Origin: Neelides folsomi
Lineage: Eukaryota > Arthropoda > Collembola > Neelipleona > Neelidae
DNA: 64,000 nt
Assembly: GCA_034687125.1 (NCBI GenBank)
Contig: JAQGBZ010000132.1
Location: 62,001-126,000, forward strand
Reading direction: 5' to 3'
Shown here: piece by piece, positions 52,784-64,000 of the stretch
Numbering within the stretch: position 1 is the first letter of the stretch
Layout of the letters: each line of letters begins with the position of its first letter
Program-made: the position numbers and the translations under genes
Notes under the pieces: generated by a model
The model's database searches: none
Seen by the model: only the letters and a program-made list of their open reading frames with translations
What the model was told of the DNA's origin: nothing

Positions 52784-54790
52784 CATAGCGTCATCACTTT
52801 CCGCTTCAATTTTGAAATCCATTTGTTCTATTTAGTTTTGACTGTGCCATGAGCCAAATTTGAACTTTGCGGTAAATTTGAACTCGGAGGTTCAGAATTG
52901 GAACTTTCAATGTTCGCAAATTCAATTCCCCTTGAGGGGAATTTCAAGAGTCCCTTTGGAGAGTTCGCAGATTATTAATGTACTTTATACGGTATATTAT
53001 TTATGTTGAATAATTACAGGTTCAACACGCCGATCTCCTAAATTCATTATCATTGTGGGAAAGTAGCAATTTATATTAAAATTGCTTCTCGGCCCAAAGT
53101 TGACTTGATTTAGAAAGAGAATGAATAAAGAGGTTGAATAAATATATTGCATATAAAGGAAAAATTCCCATATGTGGGCTTCTGGTCCTTATATTTTATA
53201 AGTCAATATTAAATGGACGTGGTCGAGATGGGGTTTTTAGTCGAGGAATAACTTCATTTTTATGACTCATTTCCGCCTACAATTAATATGCAAATATTAA
53301 TTGAACTTTTCCCAAGCGTCCTCTTCGTCTCTCAGACATTTGAAAGGATTCTGTGGTTGTTGGAGTTTAAATTCCCTCTTGAGATTTCAATTTCTGTCCA
53401 TCAGCCAACGTAGGATTTCCCATCCAAGTCAATAAACCTTAAGGGTTCCCCAATTCGCAAACTACAGGACTTCGTATGTAAAGAGTATGGACTCCATATG
53501 AACAGAATACATATGAAGTACATACAGAGTATGTACATATGAAGGTCTTTGAAAATGGATGGAGATTTAAAAGTATCCCAATTGATAGTTTGCCAAAAAC
53601 CAGAAAGAGAATCAGGGAATGAGAGTGAAAGGAGTTTTCAGGGGAAAGTAATTTGTGGAAAATCTCATCCACACATGAGAGCAAACTCCGGCCAGAGACA
53701 GATAGAGTTATGGAATTGGGTTTTAAAACATCCTCGACCTCTTTTGACCTTTTCCAATATGACCAAGTGGACTTTTGTTTATTCTCCTTTTCTCTTACAT
53801 AAAATACATTAATTTGTCCAATATAACCAAAGTCATACAATAAAGGTGCATATACAGTACAGTATATTAGTATAGTAGTAGTATAATACATTATGTAATA
53901 TCATGTATCTGTATATTGAATCCCTTCAATTGGAGAGGTGAAGATAAATAGATAAATGTATTAGAGGTGTATATTATTTTCCTCATTGGATCTGATAGGA
54001 GTTGTGTGGTTCGAGTGTGTGAAAACAGTTCGTTGTGGTGTGGTGGCTTCCTCGTCCACCGCCGAACCTCCGCCATAAATCTCTGTCTGGCCCATTCCCC
54101 TCTCTCAAGGGGGATTAGCATGGGAGAGGTGAAGTTGGACTAAATGGGAACTTGGAGTGAATGAGCGATGGCACTCACAGACTCCGACTGATTTACTTAC
54201 AAAGAATACACCCACATTACTCATCTCATAAATACAATCCACAACCAAAACATACTTCACAATATATAAGAGTTATATAACATACATCTAACATGCAAGT
54301 ACAAATATACTGTATATTTGTATCTACAGTGTGTCTATGAAATGTATGTAATGTGTAAGGAGAAAATGGGAGTGATGGCATTCCTCAAAAACCTTTACAA
54401 ATTGATTTCCATCCTCTTTCTCCCCAAATCCCTTTGTGTGGACGGAGACTCCTAGTTGAGTCAGAAGTAACAATGAAGGAACCAACCCAACTTTTCTTCC
54501 ATTTCCTCACTTCACATATGAACACAGTGGGATTGGAGAGAGAAGTAATACATATAAAATTATATAATAGATTTAGAGACTCAGAGTAACACAGACACGA
54601 TTTCAAATGTTGGCATTAAATGGATTTTCTTCGATTTCCTCAAGTCAGATGTACAATGGTGAAGTTGATGCTCCTTCATGTTTTCACTAATGCCCATTTC
54701 TCATACCTATTCCATTTTTAAAAGAATTCACACACATTTCCCTTGTCAGAGTGCAAAGTTGAGATGAATTTTTTTTAAAGGACCTTATTT

Positions 54791-54827
54791 ATACAGTGTG
54801 CTTATACAGTGTACTTATATAGTGTTT
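54791..54827. repeat. 13-bp tandem units ATACAGTGTGCTT
   Basis: Two good copies lie at 54791 and 54804, then a degenerate third. It sits about 55 bp before the solo MITE end at 54881. Confidence 0.55.
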
Positions 54828-54880
54828 ACGGTATCTTTAAGGATGCTTATAGAATCTTAATACATAATACACAATCTTGT

Positions 54881-54899
54881 TTTCTTATGGCCCACACTG
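54881..54899. mobile_element. Solo right end of the hairpin MITE family
   Basis: TTTCTTATGGCCCACACTG followed by TA matches the right tip of the copy at 8352-8422. No left arm is found in the preceding 150 bases. Treated as a one-ended relic. Confidence 0.5.
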
Positions 54900-57040
54900 T
54901 ATATACATTCATACATACATGGTTATATATAACTCTCTTGCTCTCACCTTAAGCCTTAAGGGTTCAAATGTTTTTTCTTCCCCGACTTTTCATTTACTTC
55001 CCTGAGTCTCCAAGGAGTCTTCACATATTTGCGAGTTTGGATTAAAAGAGACGCTAATGCGGTCCATTGTGCTGGGGCCGAACGTACAATTTCCTTTAAG
55101 TGACCCCAGTCACATATTTTTATATTTACTCTCCACATTCTCCAACCCGCTCTCCCACCACATCCGCATGAAATTTTGAGATTTTTCCTCCACAATGTCC
55201 CTTGAGTTCCCACAATGAGACCCATAAGGGCCTTTTTAATCTCTTACAATAGACCTCTTATAAATACACATGACACAAGTTTTGATAATGGGACACACAC
55301 ACTCACACACAATATCCTATAAGTAAAATGTTGATATTACAAGGGGGGTTTTTTAAGTAATGGGAATGTCGTAAATAGTCAAATGGATGGTTCTTTTAAA
55401 AAAAAATGTATTATGCCCATTATGCCTTTTCTCGGTTCATTAACAAAGCGCGTCTCTTCCCCATGAAAGTGGTAATGGGAGAGTCAAATGGGTTTTATGG
55501 GTCTTTTCATTGTTCTTCAATCAGTGTGAGGGCCAAAGTAGATTTCCATATTCAACTCATTCACCTCACTCCTAAAGTCCCTTTATTAAGAAGTGTTTAT
55601 TAACTCATGTTCAAAGTTAAAAGTTCGTGAGTTTCTTTGTCGTCGGCCCCCGCCCTTCCCTTTTCTTTCCACGACCCTTATGTGAGAAACACGGAGAGGG
55701 CCGAACCCCCATTTTTCACTCTGAGTACAAAATGGTGTTCCTTTAATTAATCAAAAGTCAGGGGATGAGGGGAATTGGTCATAAAAATTAAAATATGAAG
55801 GGACCTCATGGGCGGCACAGGGAATGAAACTCAATTCACCATATGTACCCATAATGTATGGAATGTATGGAATATGTGTATATTGTATGTACATATATTG
55901 TACTATATGTATGGAAGCAGATGAGTCTTTGGACAATAAAATTGTATGCATCTCATCATGACTGAGATTTTGGGGATGAATTTACCGGCGGGTTGCAGCA
56001 GAGAGCAATTATGAATTATTGTCCTTGGTTCTACGGTATATACAATATTTACTATACAGTATATGTGATATTTACCATATTGGTATATTCTCGTATGTAT
56101 GAAATATATGGAAACTGAATATTGGTCTGAATAGGGTAAATGACTAGACAGAACCACTTAGGCATTCATTATCTTCACACAACTGAGGGTCTTTCACTCT
56201 CAACAGACTTTGCCTAACCTCCTCCCTGCATAATAGATGTTTTGATATACAGAAAGGATCTGCACATTGTGTAAGGTTGGTCCAATTGAAATTTGGACTC
56301 ATCTCCATCTCTATTGAGCGAGAAGGGGGAATTTATTATTGAAAGTTCTCCCTTTGGTTTTTATGGAATTCACTCGAAGGGATCTCTGGGATTGCGGATG
56401 AGAATCTGTCATCTGGTTTATATGCGAACAATTGGAATCCCAAACTCTTAGTTCTACATATAAAACATAAGACTGTTTCATTTGTAGATATCCTGTACAT
56501 ACCCTGTAGATAACATAAGACTGTTTTATACAGTGTTGGATTACAGAATACTGTATACAGAAAATTGTAAAGTTGAAGTAAAAAGAGAAACGAAATAACA
56601 TAAGTGTTGTGAGTATTGTGAAGTTTTAAAAATGTACGATATAGAAATTTGTATAGAAATATATAGAGATGTTTCTTTTCTGCCTCGTTTGGATTGGAAT
56701 GCGAATCACTGGGCAAATTTTTCTTTTTCTTTTATAGGAATTCCTCTTGGAATGGATAAAAATTCCTTTACCAACATTTCCATTTCCAAGAGATGGGCAG
56801 AATTAAGTTTTACAATTTAAGATCAGATTTTTAAAATTTACATTTGTTCACTGTACTGTATAATTTGTATAGTATTTATGCATTTGTCTTATACAATTGA
56901 AATCATAGTTGTTTTGATTTGCAGTATCAAAGAGGTTTTTTCTGGATTTCGGGCATCAAAAGGTTTTTTGAGGAAGAATAAATTTCAAGCTTTTAAATTG
57001 TAATGTAATCTTGAAGACAAATTGTATAATATTCTTCTCA

Positions 57041-57122
57041 TATCAAGTTAAGAATATATCAGTTAAGAATATCAAGTTAAGAATACAAATTAAGAATACT
57101 ATAAGTTAAGATATAAGTTGAG
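57041..57122. repeat. Degenerate AGTTAAGAATAT repeats
   Basis: Five to six imperfect copies of (A)AGTTAAGAATAT with variable spacers. Confidence 0.55.
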
Positions 57123-57483
57123 AAATTTCATCTTATTATAGTGATAGATATTTTAATAGTGACTGTGTGGTCTGGGAGTGGTAGGATGAGAATTGTATTG
57201 TGGGAGTCATAAAGATAAAGAAAACAGCATCTTGAGACCCTTTTGTTGAGATGCTTTCGGGTGGAATTGGTCTGATGTTGTCAGTCTAATCTCAATGGCC
57301 TGGCGGTTTTGGAAGGAATAATAAGAAAAGACATTCGAGAGATTTCAAATTCTCTTGGAGGATTCTAATAGGGCGACAAAGGGAAAAACTTATACCCCTT
57401 CCTTTTACCACTCACTTAAGAATAATCCAAAAGAAACTTACAAATTATTCACCCACTTTACTCTTCTTCTCCTTTCCTTTTTT

Positions 57484-57610
57484 AAATTCCTTTTTTTAAA
57501 TGCGGGGATTAATTTCTTTTTTAAATTCGTGGTTTAATTTCTTTTTTAAATTCGTGGTTTAATTTCTTTTTATAATCCTTGGTTTAATTCTTGGTTTAAA
57601 TTCTTTTTTT
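57484..57610. repeat. 25-bp tandem array, T-rich
   Basis: Three in-register units at 57506-57530, 57531-57555 and 57556-57580 share GG(T/A)TTAATTTCTTTTT. Decayed copies lie on both sides. The plus strand is strongly T-rich. Confidence 0.7.
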
Positions 57611-58835
57611 AATTTCTCCACTTCAGTTTAATTTATTTTATACCCCTGGTTTTTATTAACACGATTTGCATTCTTTTATGCAAAGTCACTGAAGTTGTAA
57701 AATTTAAAATTTCTAAATACTCAAATTTCATATATATTTTTCGCTTATACTTTTTTGGTTTACTATATAACATTTGGTTTACTTTATTATAGAGGAAATG
57801 CAGTATAAGAATTTTTTGTTAAATTAATAATATTATATTACAAGTTTACGAGAAGAATCGTAAAATTTAGATGTAAAGAACAATGTTGGTTTTAGATATG
57901 TTTTATATATTATGTTGTGTCTGTGTATGTGGTTTTATGTACAAAGTATGAATTGAACAATAAATATGAACTTTCCACAAGTAATAATGTTAATGGGCTG
58001 TAAATGTATAAAACGAAAAGTTTTGATCCACATGTAGGTACATTATTTCATATGCCTTATAATCTCTATCTTTTAATGTCTTTTCCCTATTCAACTCCAC
58101 TTCAAGATTCTTCTTACTTCTTTGCTTCTTTCTATCTTTCTCTTTAAGGTCGTAAATGGGCCATCTGGGAAATTTAGTCATTAAGAAGGAAAGTGTTTTT
58201 ATAACACTTTACACTATTTCTAAATGAAATGCAAGTAAAAGTTTATAAAGTTTTATTTAATTAAATGATTAAATGTCCTATGTAACATTAACATTGGTTC
58301 ATAGTAAATAAAGTAGTAAAAGAAAGTATTAGTTATAGGTATACTTATAGTATTTTAGCTCTAGTCATTTTCCCTCCATCTTTTCCGATAACGATATTAA
58401 AGACAGCCATGTGTCATTTATATAGTTAGTATGAGCAAATGCATGTTTAATAGAGGAATGGGAATTTGAAGGATTTGTCCTCAGGTTGAACGTAAAGGAG
58501 TTAGCGCATTGATCGCACTTGAGAAAACTTTGACATAAGCCAGGCCCAAATATTTATTGGAATTCTTCTATGGACGAGATGCAGAGGATGAAACTTATAG
58601 AAGAGGAAATTGACAGGTTTTAAGGGAAAGTGACATTCTCCTGACGTTCTTCCCAAGTGATCACATCGCCCATGATCACATCGCAACAATTTCCCAATTT
58701 ACCCAAAGGCACTCGAAAAGAAAAAAAAAGATTTCCCAATTTACTCAACACATTTTTCTCCAAGATCTGTAGATCGAAGATTTTAGTTTTATAAATTGAA
58801 TGAAAACTATCCAAATGGACAAATACGTACCATAC

Positions 58836-58888
58836 ATATTAGATCGGTATTATATACAGATATTATATATAATATATATTAGATCGGT
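58836..58888. repeat. Spaced direct repeat ATATTAGATCGGT
   Basis: A 13-base identical direct repeat lies at 58836-58848 and 58876-58888, 40 bases apart, enclosing an AT-rich core with TACAGATA. The pattern could be a duplicated flank, but no element ends are visible. Confidence 0.45.
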
Positions 58889-60662
58889 TTTTTATTATGT
58901 AAGTATCAATTTTATGATTGGGTTTCTTTTTAATTAAATTATCCTTCCGGGTAAATTAATGCTTGAATGATTTGGGAAAGAATTCCTCAAGTTTTGAAAT
59001 GAATCAGCAGATAAATTTGAGTGGAAATTGAAATGGAAAATTAGTCCTTCGAATTCCATCATTTTATACTTTTGGCCCAAATTTAAAGTTTGAGAGCCAA
59101 ATTTCCCTTTGTATGCCATTCCTGGAATTCCATCTAAGGAATATTTATATTGTTGATGGAAATCTCTGAGACCGTTGAATCATCATTGAAGATGGGAAAG
59201 TAGGGCAAAGATGCCCGGGATGGAATTTATTAATATTTATGCACTTTAATAAATTCCTCAGACTGGTTGAATTTTAATTCTCTTAAATAATTCAATTAAG
59301 AAATTCTAAAATTAAACTAACTAAAATTAAACTAATTAGAATATTTATAAATAAAATAAATAAAAAATATTTCATTCGATCAATTTTTAGATAAAGATCT
59401 TAAATTAAGCCTATAAATCTTAAATTGTGTAAATAATTTTCTGCATGATTTTTATTTGTAGAGAATTTTTGGTATCATTTGAATGAATCTTAAAACTTTG
59501 ATTTAAAATCTTTTTTTATTTGCGAATTTTCTCGTCGTCTCATTTCTTTATTATTAGTGTTTTCGATTTTCCACTCTTTTGATTCATCCACTTTCTGAGC
59601 CAAGTGCTTTCCAATCTTATGGGTGTGTGATGGAAATGAAGAGGGACGGGGGATTCTTTATTGATGACAACGTTCCTCTGCGGAAGATTTATTTTTAAGC
59701 TTTTTCCCTCCCTAAGCTTCCTCTCAACATTTGAGACCCAGGGCGTCGTCGTAATCATTTTCTCTCTATAATCGCACATCTAATGGGAAGGCTGGGAGTG
59801 AGTGGAAAGAACTTCAGAATTCATTTTCAATGGCACTAAAAACCAGGTTTATTACGACAATCGGACCAAAACTTCCTTCCTTCATCATAATAAATTAATG
59901 AATTCAATTGTTTGCTCAACCCAAATCCAGAAATTCTCTTTGGCCCCGGAAACCTTTAGCAAATATACAAGAAAGGAAAAAGCTCATAATTTTTATGAAT
60001 TTTCCATAATTTCCATTTTTTTCAAAAGCGATGAAGGAAATAAGAAAAAGAGTTTATGAAAGAAAAAACCGAAAAATGAATTTAAAAGAAAAAAATGAAA
60101 AATGAATTGAAAGGACGAAAAATCAAAAGATGATAAAAATTTAGAAAGGAAAAGAAAAAGGATGAAAATAATTTTGTTTTATTCACTTGAAGTCAATTGG
60201 GTTAACGATTGCTTTATTTCTTTCCTAATGTTTCAATTGTTTCTTATTTTTATCTACTTGGTCTTTTTTTTATATAAAAATCACTTTCTCTTTTATCTCA
60301 TTTCTTTCATGGTGGAAGTGGAATCATTAAAACAAAAAAACCTTAACGCATCCAATGAAGTACAGCGAGATCATCCACCAAATAAAATATAAAGAAAATA
60401 AAGATTGGTTTCTGAAACTTACCTTTTATTCCTTTTTATTTTTCATCTCACTTGATCTCAAATGGTTCAAATGGTTGGTGAAAGAACTGAAAGATTAAAA
60501 AGTGATTTTAAGAATCTTTCCAAATCTTCTATCAAAATCCCATCAATGAAATTGATAAACTTTTCCGGAACCATAAAACACAACATTTATTATTGATTCT
60601 TCACTTTAGCTCTAAACATGTGTTACAGATATGTATAACTATATATTACATATACAGTTATA

Positions 60663-60692
60663 CAGAGTGTGCCATAAGTTGCTTTCTTTTTA
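60663..60692. mobile_element. Solo left end of the hairpin MITE family
   Basis: The tip CAGAGTGTGCCATAAGTTGC, continuing into TTTCTTTTTA, is preceded by TA at 60661-60662. It differs from the copy at 8352 by a few bases in the tip. No right arm follows within 100 bases. Confidence 0.5.
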
Positions 60693-62175
60693 TACAATAT
60701 ACATAAGTTTATACAGAATAAGTACTCTATGTAATATATTTGTAATGCATGTATATGGTAATAAGATAAGTTGCAGTTTTCTTCATGTCTTTTTGAATTG
60801 ATGGTGTGATCCTTTTAAAAGCTTTTTCTTCGATTGAACAACTCCAATGGTAAATTGGTAAAAAGGAAGTTGTAAAAAAACAGTGGGAATTTCTTTCAGT
60901 GTTGTTCCAATGTTGTTCATAAACTGATTGTGAAAAAGGAAGTTTGGTTTGAGCGGAGAAACACATAAAATATTAAAAAGGATGAAACTGTCTCCAGCAA
61001 GTTAATAAAGTAATTTAAGATGAAGGGTCCATGCCAAGCTGTCTGGAAGGAAAACGCACGTGGAGCTGAACGTCTGTCACTTTTTGACTGATATGATTTA
61101 AATCACCTTATTTTCATTATTGCATACATTTCATGTATTCATACAATATATACAAAACTACAAATGTATGTGTATTAGTATGTGCACAAATGTACAGTAT
61201 ATAAAATTGAGCTTTTCAACATGTTTCAAAATTGGGGTTATGATTATATACAGATATTACATATTTTATATGTATTATATATATATGTAATATGTATAAA
61301 AGGGTGAGGGTTGATGTGCGTGGGTCGGATTTTGAAATTTCTCTCCCGGCACCCTCCTGAGCTGTCAACTCCTCATCCGTTGACTGAGCTTTGGGCTTTT
61401 AATGAAGGGAAATTCGGACATAAAACCCGCATTGGTTCATTTTCTCACAACTTTACATTGGATGTGAATTTACTATGTTAGTAAAAGTAATGTGAATTTA
61501 GTAAAAGCAATGTAATGAGGGAAAGAATAAGGGATCATTAAATGGGGGAATACTTATATTGTATACTAATACTGTACATTGGGACCAGTAAAGTTGTTTT
61601 ATAAAAAGAATCCTCGTTGTTTGTTAGTGAAGGAAATAATTGGGAGAATTCAACCACAAGTGGAATTCTTTTTTCCCTTGAGGCCCCTTTTTAATTTGAG
61701 ATTTATATTGAGATCTCTCGTCCCCGACAACTTCCACGTTCCCCGACTGTTCTCTCATTAATTTGGAACATTTCCCTAATTTGGATCATTTTGGACCTAA
61801 TGGCACTTTTCAGATAAAATGGAAAAACCAAATAATTTTCCAACTATATTATTAGTATATTAAGTAAAACATCATTATTTTTAGTATATTCATTACTATG
61901 TTATTAATCATCATTATATAATGTTGGTGGATGTTTTAAAATGATGTTTAAAATGTGCTAGTTTTATTTGTTATGTTTTGAAACCAAATATTTTTGATGG
62001 GTTAATTAATGGGAGTTTGCATTTTATACTTGAGTTGTTCAGCGGTTTATATTTATGCTTACATTTTTATTCAGCTTCCTTGGGCTTGGGACCTTGGAAA
62101 TCAATAGGAGGATTTTAATTGGACAGCAAATGACTTAATTAATTACAGCAATTAAGTTTATTAATTATTAAGTTT

Positions 62176-62237
62176 AACAGAGTTGGGAAAAATAGCTTTG
62201 GCGGTAAACAGAGTTTGGAAAAATAGCTTTGGCGGTG
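62176..62237. repeat. 31-bp tandem duplication
   Basis: 62176-62206 and 62207-62237 differ at two positions; the unit contains AAAAATAGCTTTGGCGGT. Confidence 0.7.
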
Positions 62238-64000
62238 AATCATGTTGATCATCAATTTAGGACTCGTTATTTATTTTTCATTTCGTTGTATTAAATTTAT
62301 CTTGTTTCACAATTTGCCTATTAGCTTTATCCTTACAAATGATACTTACATAATTCATATAAATGCTTTTACTTTATATGCAAATATTTAGCATATTATA
62401 TACACAAAAAATTTATCTACTTTTCACACTTATACTATTTACAAACAGTAATGCAATGTTAAAATACTGAGTATTTATTAATACAAATTTAACGGCTTTT
62501 CGGATTAAAATGGTTTTATGAGTTGAGTATAAGATGGATAAAACCTGTAAACTCCCAATTTGCAAACAAATGATGTGCATTTTGATATCAGTGGCTCGTA
62601 AAACAACGAGCAAAGTCTTTCATATCTATTTTGTGTATCATTATATTAATATTGAACTATCTTGCATTTGCTCACATTTTCGCATTATTATGAAAATGAG
62701 TAATAATTTTATCTTTGAGATTAGATAATGGAATTTCTCTCATTACGACATTCGAATAATCATCCAAATTACCTTCATTTCATTTAATACTTTCACACAG
62801 AATCATTAAAATAAAAACAAAAATATCTATATAAAAATATTTAACTGTTTTAATACTAATAATTAAATACTACTTTATATACAGTGTGGATAATTATTTT
62901 TGTTACATTCAACTAAAAGTCAAAGATAAAGATTGAGATTTAAAAAGACTTTGGTTTTAATAGTTTTGGACCAACACGCAATTCTGCGCATAAAAAAGTT
63001 TACGATCGTTTTTCCCATTTGATATAAAGTGATCTATAAAAGTGAGGAAGACAAGTTCATTAAATAATCCCGAATGACAATTGAAGATAAGAAGAGTGTT
63101 GGAATAAGAAACATTTAATTGGTTCGAATCAACCGTGCACGTAAAAGAAAAAAACTTCAACTCCTTCCTTTCCCCCATCGGATTTAAGTGGGAATTTGAG
63201 GAAGTTGGGTTGAAATTGAAGACGTCTCTTTTAATGGTGGTAAATGCCAAGACCTATTTTCTTCTTTTTCTCCTCTCACAATTTTCTTTTTCTTGTCAGT
63301 TTCCGTTGGGTGTCAAAGTTCAATTTGAAGTCCAAGTTTAACTTCCACGACCTTTTTCATATTTAAGTATATTTATTATTTATATTATTTCATGCATTGG
63401 TTGATTTGGTCGAAAGAAACTCCCAAACTCCCAATGAAGACAACATTGGTGATAAAAAGAGCCTGAGTCTTCTCTAATTTAATATCCCATTTAACACTTA
63501 TCCTTTTAATACGTTATGTTACGTGGATGGAAAAATCCTCTCACCAGATTCAGTAGCAGTTAAATTCACTCATAGCACCAATGGGGAAAAAAGGGTATAG
63601 GATTTGAAGCTTTATGTAATAGGCTTCGGTTTTTATACCTATTTTTTGTTCGGATACAAAACACTAGTGTAATTATATAAGGATGTATCCATCTCATTAT
63701 ACATCACTGTATCATGCATATTTCACCTTATGATGTACTATGTGTACATTGTGTAATATATGTACTTATATTAGTACATACATACTTCTATACACAAACA
63801 AGTATACATATATAATAAGTATATGGTACATATATTTTATAAGAGTGTTTGTATATTAGTATATATTTTATATGGATGCATCTGAGCTACTCTTTTTCCC
63901 ATGTCCACAGTGAGTTTGTTGATTGTGAGAAAAGGAATAGCAAGAGTTATGGAGTTCCAATGAATAACGAATTTCTCACTCCGCCACGCCAGTTGACTTT

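Larger units (their letters stand above)
52061..57483. other. No gene seen: intergenic or intronic DNA
   Basis: The 150-codon minus frame at 53439-53891 is Tyr/Ser/Leu-rich and ends in AT-island sequence. GC-richer patches at 52640-52960, 54000-54140 and 55030-55220 carry no recognisable domain. AT islands lie at 53830-53960, 54180-54350, 55850-55920 and 56030-56120. Confidence 0.55.
57611..64000. other. No gene seen: intergenic or intronic DNA
   Basis: A purine-rich tract with repeated GAAAAATGAATT lies at 60058-60170, and a doublet of TGATCACATCGC and of TTTCCCAATTTAC at 58658-58744. AT islands lie at 61120-61310 and 63650-63870. The last 150 bases before the window edge show no clear exon. 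Confidence 0.55.

Noticed and set aside
53439-53891. 150-codon minus-strand frame
   Set aside because: Its ends run into TACATA islands and its translation is random-looking; a plus-strand frame overlaps it.
56500-56511. TACCCTGTAGAT, identical to the first 12 bases of miR-10
   Set aside because: The match stops there and no complementary arm lies nearby to form the miR-10 hairpin.
62880-62893. TA-CAGTGTGGATAA, similar to a MITE tip
   Set aside because: Only the first few bases agree with the family and no partner arm is present.
63234-63341. 35-codon frame with a hydrophobic start; also a strong acceptor-like TTGTCAG at 63293-63299
   Set aside because: The hydrophobicity comes from a long pyrimidine tract, the product is too short, and no exon with a clear frame follows.
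1-64000. CRISPR arrays, rRNA genes, intact tRNA genes, prokaryotic operons, full transposase or reverse-transcriptase genes
   Set aside because: None found on reading both strands; the repeats present are neither evenly spaced CRISPR-like units nor coding elements.

Overview
The window looks like a piece of a eukaryotic, most likely arthropod, nuclear genome. By eye it is roughly two-thirds A+T (not computed). It has no closely packed ORFs and no bacterial-style operons. One short gene is split by a GT-AG intron, and there is a scattered family of very short, hairpin-forming, TA-flanked mobile-element remnants of the Tc1/mariner-MITE type. The species cannot be named from the sequence; 'arthropod' is an inference from the Kazal-type secreted protein and the type of repeats.

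Only one gene can be defended: a two-exon plus-strand gene at 2281-2697 that encodes an 88-residue secreted Kazal-type protease inhibitor-like protein. It has a plausible TATA box upstream, a 150-bp intron and AATAAA signals downstream. The splice adds the last conserved cysteine of the domain, which is the best evidence that the model is right.

The remaining 61 kb reads as intergenic or intronic DNA. It holds (i) palindromic MITE-like copies at 214-289, 8352-8422, 43205-43280, 45677-45922 and 51392-51429, with single-ended relics at 44324, 54881 and 60663; (ii) a 178-bp stem-loop at 40727-40904 with perfect 30-bp ends; (iii) short degenerate tandem arrays (1801, 19573, 51887, 57484 and others); (iv) several perfect short palindromes (20929, 52758, 46506, 11859, 13951); (v) a tRNA-Tyr-like relic at 27494-27537; and (vi) repeated TACATA/GTATAC-rich islands about 100-200 bp long, separated by roughly 1-1.5 kb of more mixed sequence.

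The longest uninterrupted reading frames (up to 156 codons) have low-complexity or random-looking translations and match no family I recognise. A few short frames with better composition are listed only as leads. I see no coherent multi-gene system. The most unusual sequence-level signals are the palindromic target sites around three of the MITE copies, the long palindrome at 40.8 kb, and the eight-cysteine Kazal variant.
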